Notes: generated from the letters alone by a model not told the origin. A DNA stretch of 64,000 nucleotides from Ostrinia nubilalis (GCF_963855985.1 NC_087095.1:7016001-7080000), one strand, 5' to 3'; positions 31,487-45,462 are shown, counted from the first letter of the stretch. Program-made: numbers and translations.

Positions 31487-34400
31487 AATTGCGACCTTTA
31501 TTCTTCACCAAATCATATCTGGCTGAAAACACAATTAATTTCCATATTATAAAGGGTCTCCATCGACAGAAAGACATCTTAATCTTAGAGTTTCTATTGA
31601 AAACCACAACGGGCGGTTTCGGGCCTCTCACATCAAATTATTCAGTTATCAACAAAAGGGTCACTTTCGCCAACAATGACGGGAATGGCATATTTATAGG
31701 CATGTATGAAACTCTGGAGGGTATTGTGATCCATCGCAGACTTGGCTTGCTAATCTATTCTCATAAAATTTGTCCCAACTGAATTGCGAGACATTTGAAA
31801 ACTGGTACTTATTTTCAACTTCGTAATAGGAACTCCAAGGGGTTTCTTTGTTGTTACTAAGAAACCCCCCGGAGATTTTAGAAAGAAGAAATATTGATCG
31901 AAAAACTATTGGTATGTAGGAAAAGTATCAGTAGATTATAGTTAGATATAAGTACTATTTCTTGGGTTAAATAAAATTTTTGACTATAGTTCAAATTCAC
32001 ATCAGTTGTTACACGTAAGTTTTGTAGTTCCATCCTTATGATACGATCCTTACTTAAGTAATATAATAGCAATTGATGAAAGTTTGTAGGTATTATCAAT
32101 CAAAATAGTTTCGGAATCGTTCCAGAGAACTCACAAAGTTAACGTTCCAGAGAACTCACCTATAAAGTTACTAAGAAGGAATAATTTTCTTTTGCAAGAC
32201 GACAATAGAACACGATCCAAATAGGCAATGGCTGTAAAATTCCAAGAACTCGCTGGCTTCGCATTTCTGAAGACTACCATAGAGCCATAATCCTGTGAAA
32301 GGCCAAGAAGTTTCGCTAAAATCCAGTTCCAAGTAGAGCCAATCCGAAGGAATGTGATTGTCTGGCCGCACTCCAAGTTCGTTCTCACTTAGCCACTCTT
32401 TGGCCACTCCGTATTTAGGTGCTCGTGGCAAGTAATATCAAAATCTATTCTCGGAAAAATTAGAACAGCTCAAAACAGCAAAGGAAGAGTTTGGAATTAA
32501 CTTGTTGTTAACATTGAACTAAAAACATTCGCTCTAAAGGTTTTTTCAAAAAACTTAGTAAAAATTACATTACAAACAAAATAAACATAACTTTATAAAT
32601 AAAACTCTTTCGATTGAGTAAAGAAACCCCTGATTACTTTTTCTGAAAACTAACCGAATTACAATGCAATCCCGAGCCAATATTTCTATTATTCTCGATT
32701 TCTCGAACAAACACAAATACACGAAACTCTCAAACTTACTGTCAAGGAACCCAGAGTGGCATTATAAAATTGATTATTTTCGTCCGAAATTTTAATGGGA
32801 AATTATTCCAGGTAGACGAACCTGAACCAACATTCAACAGGAGCTATTAATTTGTAAAACACAAACCCAACAATTGCCGAACAAGTTTCTTGCCAAGAGT
32901 CAACGGCGAGTTTATTTTCGGAGTATCGGTCTGTAGGAGTACCCAGCATTTACCTAGATTCAGCAAAACAGACTAGAGACGTGCCGTACGGTTATTAGAT
33001 TTAGTTAGTCAGAAGATTTTAATGGTATTTATTAAAATATATTTTAGAAAAAAAAAGGCCAATCCAGATTTATAAACAACACAATACACAGCCTTAAGGA
33101 AAGTCACAGTTATCCTGATCTTAGCTGTTGTTACGAGAGGGGTTAACATAGTAGTAGTTCCTACGAGTACACTTGAATTAAATAACGAAGAGGAAAACAC
33201 CTAAAACCTAGTCATTCATTTATTTCATGTTAAAAAATGGACGCCTTATACAGCCTACCATGTGGTAACTTATTTCAGCATCAAGTTATTACTATGTTAT
33301 TTCCGTGTTTTAGACCAATTTATTGAACGGCCTATGTTACAGGAAGATAATCGTGAATCGTCGAGCAACAAGCATTAGAAAATAGTGTTGGCTATCACGG
33401 AACCGTTATTACCATCAGATTGGAAGCTCCCTGCTCCACGCAAACAATGTTATAAACTTTGAAACAATGCTACCTTCAAGATCGAAGTTAAAGACACACG
33501 AATTCAAGACTGCTCGTTCTCAAGAGAAGATTACACTCAGCACTAGTTGAGAGCAGTTGAGTTAACGATCCGCCAACGACGATGCCCGGATCTTGAGTTG
33601 TTTGAATGAACAACAAACGTAACTATCAGACGTAGAAACAATCAAATATAGCCGGTTGAATTGGTTCGGAAACGTTCGATAGACTGCGGATGAATTGGGG
33701 GAAGTTTGTGTGAAGATTTGGAACTCTGAGCTGTTATTCAGTTTTGAGATCATAATGCAGCATTGATTTCATAAATTTTTGCTAGAAGTTGTTCGTGTAT
33801 TTCAATATGTTTTATCGAAATGAAGCTGGAATATATTTACCTATTATTATAAACCTACTGAAACTGTTTACATACTGGAAGGTAAGATTCAACTGGAGTA
33901 ACCGACAAACCCATAATATTATAAACTTGAGCAGATAACAAGACTGATTTAAACTATATTTCAATAGTGTCAGAACTATCATCTAACTTTTAAAGAAAAT
34001 CTCAACCTTATGTAAAAATGTGCAAAATATTCCAAGTTGAGATGAGTCGAAGGGAAAAATGATTTCACAGTTTAATCTAACCAAGTTCGCTACGAGGAGT
34101 CTAATCTCCGGCGACGATAGCGGGGATACCGTACACCAATAAGAAGAAGTAAGATGAAAGCCAGTATCTGACAGCAGTACCATTAACCTTATATTAAGGT
34201 GATGCTCATAGCTACAGAGAAAGAGTCAAAAAGTATTTTAAAATGGAAATGGAACAGGTAGAGTCATAACGTCTGACGTAAAAGAGGTCTATTCGTATTA
34301 ATCTTGTATTACCGTATGGGTTATAGTTGTTGCAAAAATAGGTGTCTACACAAATGGCTTCATCCGAACGACGACTTTATGTGCCTTGCATTTATGAAAA

Positions 34401-35602
34401 TGTTTTAAAAATCAGTCATTCTCCAGCCTGTTATGTCTAACAAACCAAATTGGATAGCTAAATAATGATATTAGTTATTATTCAATTTAAGTGCCTTATC
34501 TAATAAATCGACAAACCCAGAACTCCGGGAAGCCTCTAACAGATCTCGGAGGTATCATACCTAATTTAATAGAGAATCGTGAATTTATAGATTATTCTTA
34601 AACTATAAAAAGATAGTTAAAGCCTATGAGTTAGGAGCCTAGGTAAAAAGTAATCACAGTTGCTATTTCGTTGATGGTAGGTATGAAATATACGAGCATA
34701 ACGTATTTTCAAGTGATTTGGGGCCAAAAGTTAAATGAAAGCAAATTGAACGTAAGGCATATATTTATTGTAATATCCTTCGCAAATGTTCAGCCCTATC
34801 CTAGGTGTAATCTGAAAAATTATATGTCAAAGTACACCCTTATATTCCAATATAGTCTAAGTGTCACAGAACAGCACGGGCGCTAGTTATCAATATAGTT
34901 CAGGTGTCACAGAAACGTACGACGGCACCTTATTGAAGTGCATTTGACGACTCACGTTTTGTAATGTAATACACTCAAAAGACCCTTTGCTCCACGCGAT
35001 GCAATATCGGAAAGACGTCCTTTGATAGAAAAAGGTAATAAAACGTCACAAGAAAACTGAAATGATAGGAAATTACATTGCCCGCTCTTTCAACTCTTAA
35101 ATACATTTTTAGTTCTTTCATTGAAGGTAAGAAACAATTAAGAACTTCTTGGAAAAGTGGTCACAGAAGAAAAATTATAAAATGGGATCATAAAAATTAA
35201 AATGAACTTTGCATCCTTTCTGCTCGCTGATAGAGGTACTCGTACATCTTATTCAAAATGACTATTATAAACAAAAAGAAAAACTGAAGTGAAGATGTTT
35301 AGAAAATAAGTAAAATTAACATGTTTGATCCAAAATAACTCCCAAATTAACAGCTGTTTGCTTCTACTCATTTCACGAACTTGTTCTTTTGTGAAGTTAA
35401 AGTACCTACTTACGTAACTATAGAAAAACAATAGAGACGTAAACACCATCAGTCTACTGACCTACTTTTTTATGGTTTGAATTTGCTGTTTCCTCATAGA
35501 TTTTCTTTACTATAATTAGATTCACTCAAGGGCGCAACTTTTTTATATCTTTTCCAAACACATAACTTAGGTAGGTTCGTATTTCATTTCGGTGAAAAAA
35601 CC
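31487..35602. other. No supported gene
   Basis: Long AT-rich interval. A 97-codon frame at 31489-31782 (+) and overlapping minus-strand frames at 32131-32431 have no recognisable domain and no splice or codon-bias support. A short local duplication of GTGTCACAGAA occurs at 34861 and 34906. No inverted-end element was found. Confidence 0.35.
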
Positions 35603-35635
35603 TATACAGGGTGTTAGGTAAATACACCCTGTATA
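35603..35635. mobile_element. Micro-palindrome of transposon-like ends (TACAGGGTGT)
   Basis: TATACAGGGTGT (35603-35614) and ACACCCTGTATA (35624-35635) are exact inverted repeats separated by only nine bases. CAGGGTGT is a common terminal word of insect DNA elements, so this may be an element reduced to its two ends by internal deletion. It may also be a simple hairpin. Confidence 0.45.
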
Positions 35636-37245
35636 ATAAATTAATAAACAGCATTCTTTAGCTCAGGTACATTATAACTTTGTTATAACACGTATCCATA
35701 CGTCGTAGATACGTATCCACGTACACGTCATGTTTATTAACATTCAACAAGTATCTTTAGGCTCCTTGGCACATTGTAGTTTGACTCGATTACCTATTTA
35801 CCTAATATATTCGACATAGATAGTATTGAAACTTGAGGTTGGTTCCAAACTTCCTTCACTTCATCAAATCCCACTGGGCCTAAGAGATGGAGCCACTACC
35901 AGCAACCAAGCGATAGTTAGCCAAGACAATGCGCCCTGCTTAGGAACGTTATTATGGGCTAATAACCTAACTGTGTATCCAAATTGAGTAGATTTAATTT
36001 TGTGTTACATTTTTGGTCCAATTACATTTGCGTGTGACAGAACAACCGTTGATCCATTTCGGAAACCGTCTTCGAAGTCCAGAGAATGTAAACGTTAAGT
36101 GGGTCACCAAAGGGACGGTTGCTAGTTACTTCATTCCCACGAAGTTCGCTTCACTTGTTTTTATTCATTTACAACTTCGGACATGTCTACCCGTCCCGAG
36201 TGCTGTTAGGGATACCTCCGCAAACTTGCAAGTTTGCTTTCGGGGTATACACGACCATATCCAAGTTTATATGACCACCTTTCAAATTAGCAAAACTTAA
36301 TCACGAGGCTCACTCAATTGTTCATTTTTTTATAATTATAGGCTCTCTCAGGGCACTATACATGTTCCAAATATACATAGCTTGCTCTACCCTTACTTTA
36401 GGAAGTCGTGTCACTCATGTAGCTGGTTATACGAAATCAGTGACGCAAGATTATGTTTTTTAACAACTATCAGTTGAGTAGAAAAACCTGCAGAAATAAT
36501 TTTGCTTAAGTTACCCATCAACTCAAATAGTCGTTAATAAGTTCTACACCACGGAAATAATTTGGAAAATTTTGACATTGATGATTAAAAAACGAGCCAA
36601 ACAGAAACGAGAATACGTCAAAATGCAACTTACAAAACAGTATAAACTTGAACTAGGCTACTAGCCTAGAGCAATATTTCCAATACTCATAAGTCAATAG
36701 TGACCATTGTAGAACTGTTCCGGAATTATTTGTTTCCATCCAGGACGTTCTCTCCTCTCGCAATTTATTTACTACCTATTTAGGACATGACCTTCCTCAG
36801 ACGATTGAATTCTCTGTAGTCATCTTTTCGATATTATCATCCATATCATGTCGACGTAATAGAAAATTGAGTTGAGTTCGTAAAAATGATGTAATACTAA
36901 ACGGAAATTTCATTTCATTACAGAAAAATAACATCGAATTGATTTTAGAAACATGAGCCTAACTAAAAACAAATTGCAACAGACGAGAACATTTAATGCT
37001 AAATTGTTCTTTAAATTTTTGTACCGGAGTAGTAGATAGTATAAGTAAAATAATATTAATAATAGCTCGTCTTTCTCAAGCAGCGAATTCTGTTTTCAAT
37101 TAAATTCCAGAAACAGTTTCGAGAAAAATCTTCAAGGAAAACCACAGCAACGAGAATCAGAACAGTAATGAAACAAAACAGTGACGAATTCCAAAAACAA
37201 CAACTTTTATGACTTGGGAATAGCAATCATTCAAGATGACAAGTA
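35636..37245. other. No supported gene
   Basis: AT-rich. A 95-codon frame at 36013-36300 (+) has no known domain. An exact 18-bp palindrome GCAAACTTGCAAGTTTGC lies at 36220-36237. Nothing else supported. Confidence 0.35.
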
Positions 37246-37615
37246 AGGGCTTGTTCCCACGGTAATCAAGTAATGCAGGATCTCGCAAAACGTGTGAGTT
37301 TACTTACATCAAACGTGCTCACTAGTGAGTTTTTGAAAGTTTCCCGCTAGGGGCGCTGTACAATCTGTCATCGTTTAATGTCATTTTTTGTTTGAAGAAA
37401 ACTCACACTCAGCCCACTGGACTGTCGTGTGAACACACATAAGTAGGTATGTATGTTTGAAATTCGAATTACAAATTCGGACGGATCGATTTTTTGCGGA
37501 ACACTGCAACCTCATGTGACTGCAACCGTGCTGCAACCGTGATTGAATATTAAAACACGTATACTACTAAATGGGATCCTGCAAAAAACGGTATGTCTCC
37601 GTGGGAACAAGCCCT
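37246..37615. mobile_element. 370-bp TIR element, AGGGCTTGTTCCCACGG ends
   Basis: The 17-bp ends AGGGCTTGTTCCCACGG (37246-37262) and CCGTGGGAACAAGCCCT (37599-37615) are exact inverted repeats. The interior has tandem CTGCAACCGTG words (near 37521 and 37532) and no ORF. No clear target duplication was found. It is a non-autonomous DNA transposon (MITE). Confidence 0.85.
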
Positions 37616-40600
37616 CTAAGGTCTAAGGTAATCTGTTTCTGGTCGAATGACTTAAACAAAACATAAGTCATTTAAGCTCTCAACACGAACCGAATTGATG
37701 TTTCGAGTTTCTCACGATGACTCGACTATTCCCTGAGGACTACATCGCGTTAAACATGAAAATGAAAATCTGACAAGAAAGTTGCTAGACAATTCTAATA
37801 TCAACAAGTAGACCATTTCTAATGCAATCTTAAGCACCTGAACGACTAAATAGAAATGAGAGATGCGGTACTTAGCATGAAAAATAACTCTTGCAAGTAA
37901 TTATTCAAAAACTAATTTGGAAAGAACATACCTAATACCCACGAATGTTTCTTGCTGTCTAAAACAGTTAATTTTCCGAGAGGATGAGGACTTTCAACTT
38001 AAAAGCATGGTCTAAAATAATTGTCAATTAAGTACGGATTCTGAGATTGCTTGCGAATTACTACCAACCTTCCAAGGAGTGCGATAGACGAATGTAGCCA
38101 GGACTTTTTTGGTCAAGGGAAGCGCGGGCGATAGGCCGCAATGCTTGTCTACCATTATATCCTGTACTAGGTATGCTATAAGTTGTGACTGCACCGAACC
38201 ATAAACCAATATCAGAAAATAACTGAGTTAAAAGTTATGGTACTTTCATCGATAGTCCACTACCGAACATAACTCTGCACTCTAGATGGATAAATACATA
38301 TAAATTGTTTAGCTACTGTTTACCACTTAGCCCTCACTTTTGAACAATATTCTAGCAAAAGTTTGTGAACAAGTTTATAACTTGTTTTGGGCGAGTCTCC
38401 TTCAATTACCCGTAACAAGATTCGAGCTTAGTTATTGAGTTTATGGCTCAGGTTGTTACAAGCATATTATTGACTTCAAAGAAAATCTCATTAATGATAA
38501 TAACAATAATTAGAACAGAAATCCTATTTGTCGCGTTAATGACACGTAACTAATACTTAGAACTAAAAACATGGCTGATATTGTTACATGACGAGTAGGA
38601 TTGGTTGGTTTCTACGAACACATTAATTCCACGGCTAACGACTGTCTCTACGTGTTTTCGAGCTAAAAGTTTTGACAAACCGACAAATAAACAACTTGAT
38701 TCTTTAAGATAAACTATGGGTTACTTAATAATTCATTATCCTGTATTCTCTTGAGATACGGAACTCTAAAACCAAATCCCCCAAATTGAAACTCCCCTCC
38801 GAAATAAATATTCTCGTCAGGTAAACTCAAAAAATACCTATCGGTAATTTATTGCAGACAACGTCACGGGGAAATTAGATTAGCGGGGACTTAGTACGTC
38901 TAACACAAGACAAAGCACCCATCATTCATGCGCACGTCCCGGCGTTTCTCTCGTTTTTTGAATTAGTACCAAATTATGAGTAATTAGTATGCAGCAGACA
39001 GTTTCAAAAAAAGTCGCCTCATTTAAAATGGCGTGTAATTATAAAATATTCTTCTCGGTCAGCATACGCGGGTGGAGTTTATGTGGAAAATAAATAAAGA
39101 CGTGTGGCGCTGTAAACATTGGGAATGCTTGTGGAAATGTGGACAGTAAATAATTGGGGTTTATTTAATTTGTATTGTGACATCCCTAGATGTCTTTGCT
39201 TGTAGCGATAGCTTCGTATTCACTTGGGGACAGATGTTTCTTCAATTGATTTTGCACCTTACAACCAGAGGCATGAAGTTCAAAAACAATCGGGTTAATT
39301 TGTCACTTTGTGGCAGGTTGATGTGCTGTCGACTACATTTCAGACGAGGGTTGCCGTGTGACTTCCCAGAAATCTTAAATTGTTTCGTATTGATATGGGG
39401 TGAAAGGTTGTAGGTATGTTAATGGTTATAATAAAATGTTTACACAACCTAAATTAGTTTGAAACGACGGTTTCCTTCATAAACTAACCTAGGCTGTGTT
39501 TAATATTAGCGGTAGGTATAAATACTTTGCTTATAACTGAAGTCTCTTTGATAAGAGATAAAATACTTAAAAAATATTACGTGACTTACTAATGATCAGC
39601 ACTATAATAAGCTATAATCAATTCCTGTCTTCAAAGACCAGATCAATCTTATAATCACCATAGATTACCTACTTTAAGTATGTGAGTAAGTATGGAACTG
39701 ATACTTACTTACATAAAGTAGGTAGTACTTACCATTAGACACCCGAATCATGTGGTTGCCACGAGTAACTTTATGTAAATTATAAATCATATCATACGAA
39801 CACCTAAAGCAGTAGAACGGGCAGTAAGTTATCAAAATGCCACAGTTCATCTGTTGAATAAGTGGTACCTTCCCGTTAAGCCGTCATAAGGGTTAGCATA
39901 ATGTCGCCCGCGGCTTCGACCCTCGGAGCTCGGTCAAGTGGGAGTGGCCGAGTTAATGTATTCAATTGTTTGTGATTGAGATTTTAGTGAGTACATTTTC
40001 GTTGTTACGAGAGTCTTAAAGTTAATTTCATTGTTTAAATTACAACCTCCTTTGACTGGCAGCGCGAACTGGTCGCAAAGAGTTGGATATTTTTTTAAAT
40101 GGCGATCGTGTTTTGTTTTTATTTGAAAGTTCTGTGTCTTTTTTCGAAAAAAGTTTGATATACTATTTTGTTTTTATTAAATAGTTATTTTACTAAATCT
40201 ATTTTTTCTTAATTTAATGGCAGTGAATACCGATTAGGGCCTAACTACTGTACACAGTATTGATACATCATTAACGTCCATTATTCCAATTCACAGGGTT
40301 CTGTTTAGGTACAGAAGTAAGTAGGAAACAATGTACTCGTAACTTTGTTCACACTTCGAAACAAGTAGGCGTCAGAGGTAGAACTTCCAATATTCTGATC
40401 ACATAAGAAATGCCTCGATACGAAAATAACGAAGTAATAAATTGATCAACCGGTTACGAATTTCCCGTGTGGATTCTTAACTTAGTTTGTGAAACAATTA
40501 TACTGGAAAATGCGAGGTGTAGAGTATAACGGAGAGACTTGATGGAGGCGCCTGACTGAGACGGAGGTGTGCTGCGATTACACAAAGTGAAGATTAATTC

Positions 40601-42348
40601 TTATAAAACCTAACACCAAGCTTGCGTTTAGTTTAAATTACAACATGAGGTATTTCTGCAATGGCGGAGCCAAGATTACCTAATTCTAAGCAGCAAAGCA
40701 TTTTTCTCTATTTTCTGAGGTTGGTATGTTCTACTAGAAGTACAGACTTATTTTACTTTTTAACTCTACCTAAAACTAATACTTATTGATTATTAGATAA
40801 AAATTGAGTTAGCGATGTTATTTATTATACAAATAGGTACGTACTAAAATATGAGAGATATTGTCGCATTCTCTTTGAAATATGTAGTGTGATTTCATTG
40901 TAGGATCTAAGATTGAGGGCAAAAGCTGTCGAGAAAGATCACAGACCTGATAATAGGTACCTACACTTGATAATAACAGAGACCAGCATTTTCAGAAGAG
41001 GGGAAAATTGACACTCAAATATTCCGAAATACTGAACTTCGACATTCCAATTTTCGTCAATCCAAGCGCAATTTTGAGCTGTTCATAATTTAATAGATTG
41101 ATAATATCCACATTAAGTTTTGCGCGTTAATGCATTGTGCTCATTTCAAAGAAACTTCAACCGTCGCGTCTGATGTAAAACCAAATTGAGCCGCGATGTA
41201 AAGATGACTTATTTTAAAGCCAGTCAGTTACATAGCTCAGACTAAAATACCGTAGTTTAGTAGTTATCAATATAGGTCAGTATTCATATTAATTATTAGG
41301 TCGGTACGGTACACAATGTTCAAAACATCGTCTTTTTTACAAGCATGTAATTGGACCAGAAAACATACTATTTTAAAATGCTCGTAGTTATGGCAGAAGA
41401 GCACTCAAAAAAGCTTTTAGTCTACTAAAAATCTTACCTAGTTTCATAAAACGCCTGAACGAGTCGAAAACCGTGATTTCGCAATGTCGAACGCAAACGT
41501 AAGCTCAAACGTAGCGAGCGCTCGTAAGTAATATTGATGTCGTATTAAAAACCTCTGAAATATTCTTTGACGCGTGTCTCTGAGATACCGCAATTAGAAT
41601 TCACTCTTCTAGATTTTTCTATGCGAAAAAGAAAAGTCACTTTTCATTTAACAAAAAATAAGTCTTCCAAAACTTGTCAAAATGATTTTACGTTTTTAAT
41701 CATGGTTACTATGTATATTTTACTATCTCTATTTTTATCTTAGACTAAAACTCAGCTCTCAGATAACTGGTCAGACTATAATGGTGAAAACTTCTAGAAA
41801 ATTAAAAAGTTTAGTCTACGATGTAAAGTTGTGACAATCTGGAACTTTTATTACATGGTACCTAGTTACTTTTGTAAAACTCATTAGTGTTTATTTATCT
41901 ATTGGCTCCGTGCACGATTACAGCGCCAACTAGCGTCCACAACTTTGTGGGCTCTGTCACATTGACATTTAGGTCGTATATTTGTGAAAAAATATCGAAA
42001 TGAAAAAATAATAAATATTTTCGACTAATAAATTGTTGTGATATCACGATTTGGGTGGAAAAAAGGTTTTGAAATCATTTTGGTCATTCAAATCAAATGA
42101 GGTAAGTCCTAAAAGTGTGTTTAATTTTGATTGTGTCAGGGTTTGTTTACTTCATTTATAGTTGTAGTTTTACAGTAAAACAAAAAGAAAAAGCTACTTT
42201 AACGGTTTCATTATATAACAGTAAATATAATTAAATGTTCCTGTATCGCTAGTAATAAATTAAATATCGTTTTCAGATCGAAATGAGTATTGTTTTGAAG
42301 ACCGGGTTTGTGAGTGTTACAATATCAAATTCCAACCACAAACCGTAT
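37616..42348. other. No supported gene in 4.7 kb
   Basis: AT-rich DNA with scattered short ORFs. A hairpin of about 57 nt lies at 39667-39723. A GC-rich patch CGCCCGCGGCTTCGACCCTC at 39904 resembles an inverted Lep1 3' end but lacks CTAG. No coding region is supported. Confidence 0.35.
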
Positions 42349-42352
42349 TTAA

Positions 42353-43102
42353 TGATAGATCGCCCGGTGCTTTGTCCTGCTGGAAGTTCTTCTGGAAGGA
42401 CTGGTCTTTTGTTCTAAACGTCCTGCCAGAAGATTATCGCAAGTCCTGCCCGCAGTACGCAATTTGTACGTGTTTGCTTGCTGGTCCTTCCAGCAGTACG
42501 GTGACCTTCAAATTTGAACTCATCCTCACCAGAAGTAGTAAACACTTGGTTAGTGTTTATTAAATAAAAAGTCATGTCGTAGAATCATTTTGTTTAACCA
42601 GTATTTTACTTTTCTTAATATATTATAAACTTGTTTATCTTCTTTCAACTTAACTAATAGGAACTATAATAAGGAACTTTAAATTAATTACTTTGGTACG
42701 TCACTTTGTATTAGAAATTACACCTATCACTTACAAATACACTACAAGTTAAAAACAAAAACAAGAAATAAATTATAAATGTTTGATTAGGCTGGAATAC
42801 TTCACATTCATTATAATATTATCGCCAAAATGTTGCCGACTCCACGCCCGGCGCGTCAAAATGTGTCGCGCGAGCGCGAACGCGCTGCCCCCGTGTATAC
42901 TCGTGCGCCATCGGGCTCCGACTAACGGTTAGTCGCGTTTTTCGATCTTGGGCACTATTGGGTGAAAGAGAGAGAAACACTCTATTTTTTCGTGTAAATT
43001 TGAAATTTGTACAATGTATACTTACGAAACTGTGATCTTTTAATTTTGCGTCCTACCGGAAGTACTTTAAGTCCTGCTGGCAGGACTCCGGGCGATCTAT
43101 CA
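42353..43102. mobile_element. Non-autonomous element with TTAA target (piggyBac-like)
   Basis: TTAA (42349-42352 and 43103-43106) flanks exact 15-bp inverted ends TGATAGATCGCCCGG / CCGGGCGATCTATCA. TTAA duplication is characteristic of piggyBac-type elements, although these ends do not start with the usual CCC. Subterminal copies of TCCTGC(T/C)(G/A)G occur near 42378, 42421, 42441, 42485 (variant), 43052 (variant), 43070 and 43078 (inverse). The 750-bp interior has a GC-rich segment (42840-42950) and no transposase; a 63-codon frame at its left end only reflects the motif array. Confidence 0.75.
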
Positions 43103-43106
43103 TTAA

Positions 43107-45336
43107 AGGAAAGTTGTTGGTATTGGCTGGACAAGTCCGAGATGTAGAAGAATTAGGAACAAAACAAGGGCAGAGTTCAACAATTCACGCTCTCATCATA
43201 AGGCAAACATCTGTGCACAACAACTACTGTGACTCATTTTTGTACTACCACGTTGTATAGTCTAGTTATTTCCAAATTGTAAACGGCTATTCAACCAGCC
43301 CTATCGAAATACAGTCCACTCTTTTATTTTAGTTCCCAGTAGGACCCTTTTCATGCGATTAATTAATGATATTAAAATGTATTATGTAGAATCGCTTTGC
43401 CATTGACAGATACATCTGATGACAGAGCTTACATTATTTCTACTTTTGACCACCATGAGCGCTGCGATAGATTATGTTACCCCCACCTAGTACTTCGCAC
43501 CCAGCGAATAGTGACAATGAAACACCGGTTAAGTATAATCCTAGTGTTCTAATTTTATAATGATTCATTCATCATTACACATTAAGTAAATTCACTCGCA
43601 TATTTCAACACTTAATTTAACTTCACTAATTACTTAAACAATGAAAACGGAAGGAATCTCTACTAATTCTGACTTCTCGAGATTAACTAAACAGTACGTA
43701 CTACCGTACAATACGAACCGTCATTAAATATTTATAGGCGTTATAAATACCTACCTACTGTGAGCCTTTTCGATCTCAACTATGTAATTGGTTGCTTGAG
43801 TTAATTACACACAGAATCCAATTAGAAGGCTTGGGTGTTAGGTTATAATTCTATCTTCGTCTAAGTAATTAGACAGTTCAAAATAAATCAATCAATTTCG
43901 CTCGAAAAAGGGATTTGAGAATAAAGGCCTTTGTTCGCCGTTTGAAGTGGAACAATGTGAGTTAATTTCGAATTTACGGATGCAAAGTTTAAGCAATCTG
44001 TACGAGGCGCCCCTCAGATTAATGAATGGTGAGTTTCCTCATGACGGCTAACGTTGTCCGCAAATAAAATGGAAAAAAGAACCCCTCAAATTCCGACATG
44101 CAAATGTATTATCATCATTTCAGCTTACTCGGTCTTTTGGATAGATGGTGCTGAAGATTTGGCTGAGTGGTTTACTCTTATGTAAAAGTCAGTTACCTAC
44201 CACTTCCTGCATGTAAGTAAAAGCCCTCAGCCGCTAAGTAGTTGTTACAACGTACCTACACGATGAACGAAGAGGAAGTTTGACAATTATTGTTCTTAGT
44301 CTATCAGTCTTTTTACTGTCTTCATAATAGTTTAGACCATGTTACGCATCAAAAATATTTTCATGCTCCCGAAAACATACCTAAACTACATAATATACTA
44401 CATACAATAATATGAGCTGTCAATACACGAGAATAACACTCATTTATATTCCAATGAATGTTTCATCTATCAATCGTTTTCAAATACCAGACGACAGATT
44501 GGAACCGAATGTCGGGCGTTAGTACGATATGCTAATTGGTTTGTTCACTATTTGTGTATAGAGACACCTAACATTATTCAAAAGCCTTTGAATGATGAAT
44601 GCGGATTTTCAATGGCCTACGTCCATTTATTTTAATGTAATAATATCGGAGATCCAGGAAATTATTCGAATATGGACAGCAAATACTACAAACCACATCC
44701 ATTTTCAATTTGGACTCTGATTAATAATGAACTAGATATTTGAACTCAATAATTCGATGTTTTGTTTATTATTAATTTCACTACTACTAGATAATTGTTG
44801 TCGATAGTAGCTGAAGACCGCAGGTCCGTAAAGAGAAAACTACTTAGGCATCATTTAGAATTCTACATTTGTTATGGGTTGATGAAAGCCATTGGCTGGG
44901 CTGGTAAGTCCGTGACTAAAAAACACTTTATAAATAACGAATTGAATTAAACACACTCAATTTTTATTCGAGCAATCACGAAATGAATTGTCAACATTGT
45001 CGGCAACAGATTCATTCATTTTCATTCCAAAGGTACCTAATTGAAATAATTCAAGTAGCTTTAAGGAAAAATCGTCAAAAATCGTAACAATTTATCGATA
45101 ATGGATTCAAATTGGGTACGAAGGCTGTAAGATAATCGAATGACAACACAATATTGACAACATTATAACAAAGCTGGGCTGATGAGTGCGGAGATTCGAC
45201 GCAAAGCAAATTACGGCTGCCGTGATATCTAATGGATTTAGTTACGTGATAACATAAGAATTAATAAGTAAATTGTTGAATTTTCGTACGATATTGAAGG
45301 TTAAGTTTCGAACTATAAAGCTTGAAAATAACATCT
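43107..45336. other. No supported gene
   Basis: AT-rich interval with no coding stretch, inverted-end pair or RNA gene that I can support. Confidence 0.4.
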
Positions 45337-45462
45337 TAGGCTGAGTTGCACCACCTAACTTTTACCGTAACTATACATAACGATAACCGGTGCTTTTTGT
45401 ATGGAGTTTGACAGATTTTTGACGTTTGTCAAAGTTAAAGTAAGATCGTGCAACCCAGCCTA
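45337..45462. mobile_element. MITE, GCTGGGTTGCAACA-type TIRs (copy 2)
   Basis: TAGGCTGAGTTGCACCACCT at the left and GTGCAACCCAGCCTA at the right end are inverted copies. The core GATAACCGGTGCTTTTTGTA TGGAGT..GACAGATTTTTGACGTTTGT matches the copy at 8451-8565, which fixes it as the same family. Confidence 0.85.

Noticed and set aside
31489..31782. 97-codon plus-strand frame
   Set aside because: No ATG at the reported start, no recognised family, no compositional coding signal.
32131..32431. Overlapping minus-strand frames of 85-86 codons
   Set aside because: Two frames are open over the same DNA, neither with a known domain. I cannot favour one.
36013..36300. 95-codon plus-strand frame
   Set aside because: No family match and no ATG-plus-splice evidence. 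Kept only as part of a featureless interval.
39904..39930. Lep1 3' end at CGCCCGCGGCTTCG
   Set aside because: Lacks CTAG and any upstream Helitron body. Too short to call.
42372..42563. 63-codon frame (MSCWKFFWKDWSFVLNVLPE...)
   Set aside because: Lies in the subterminal motif array of the TTAA element and reflects repeated TCCTGCTGG words.
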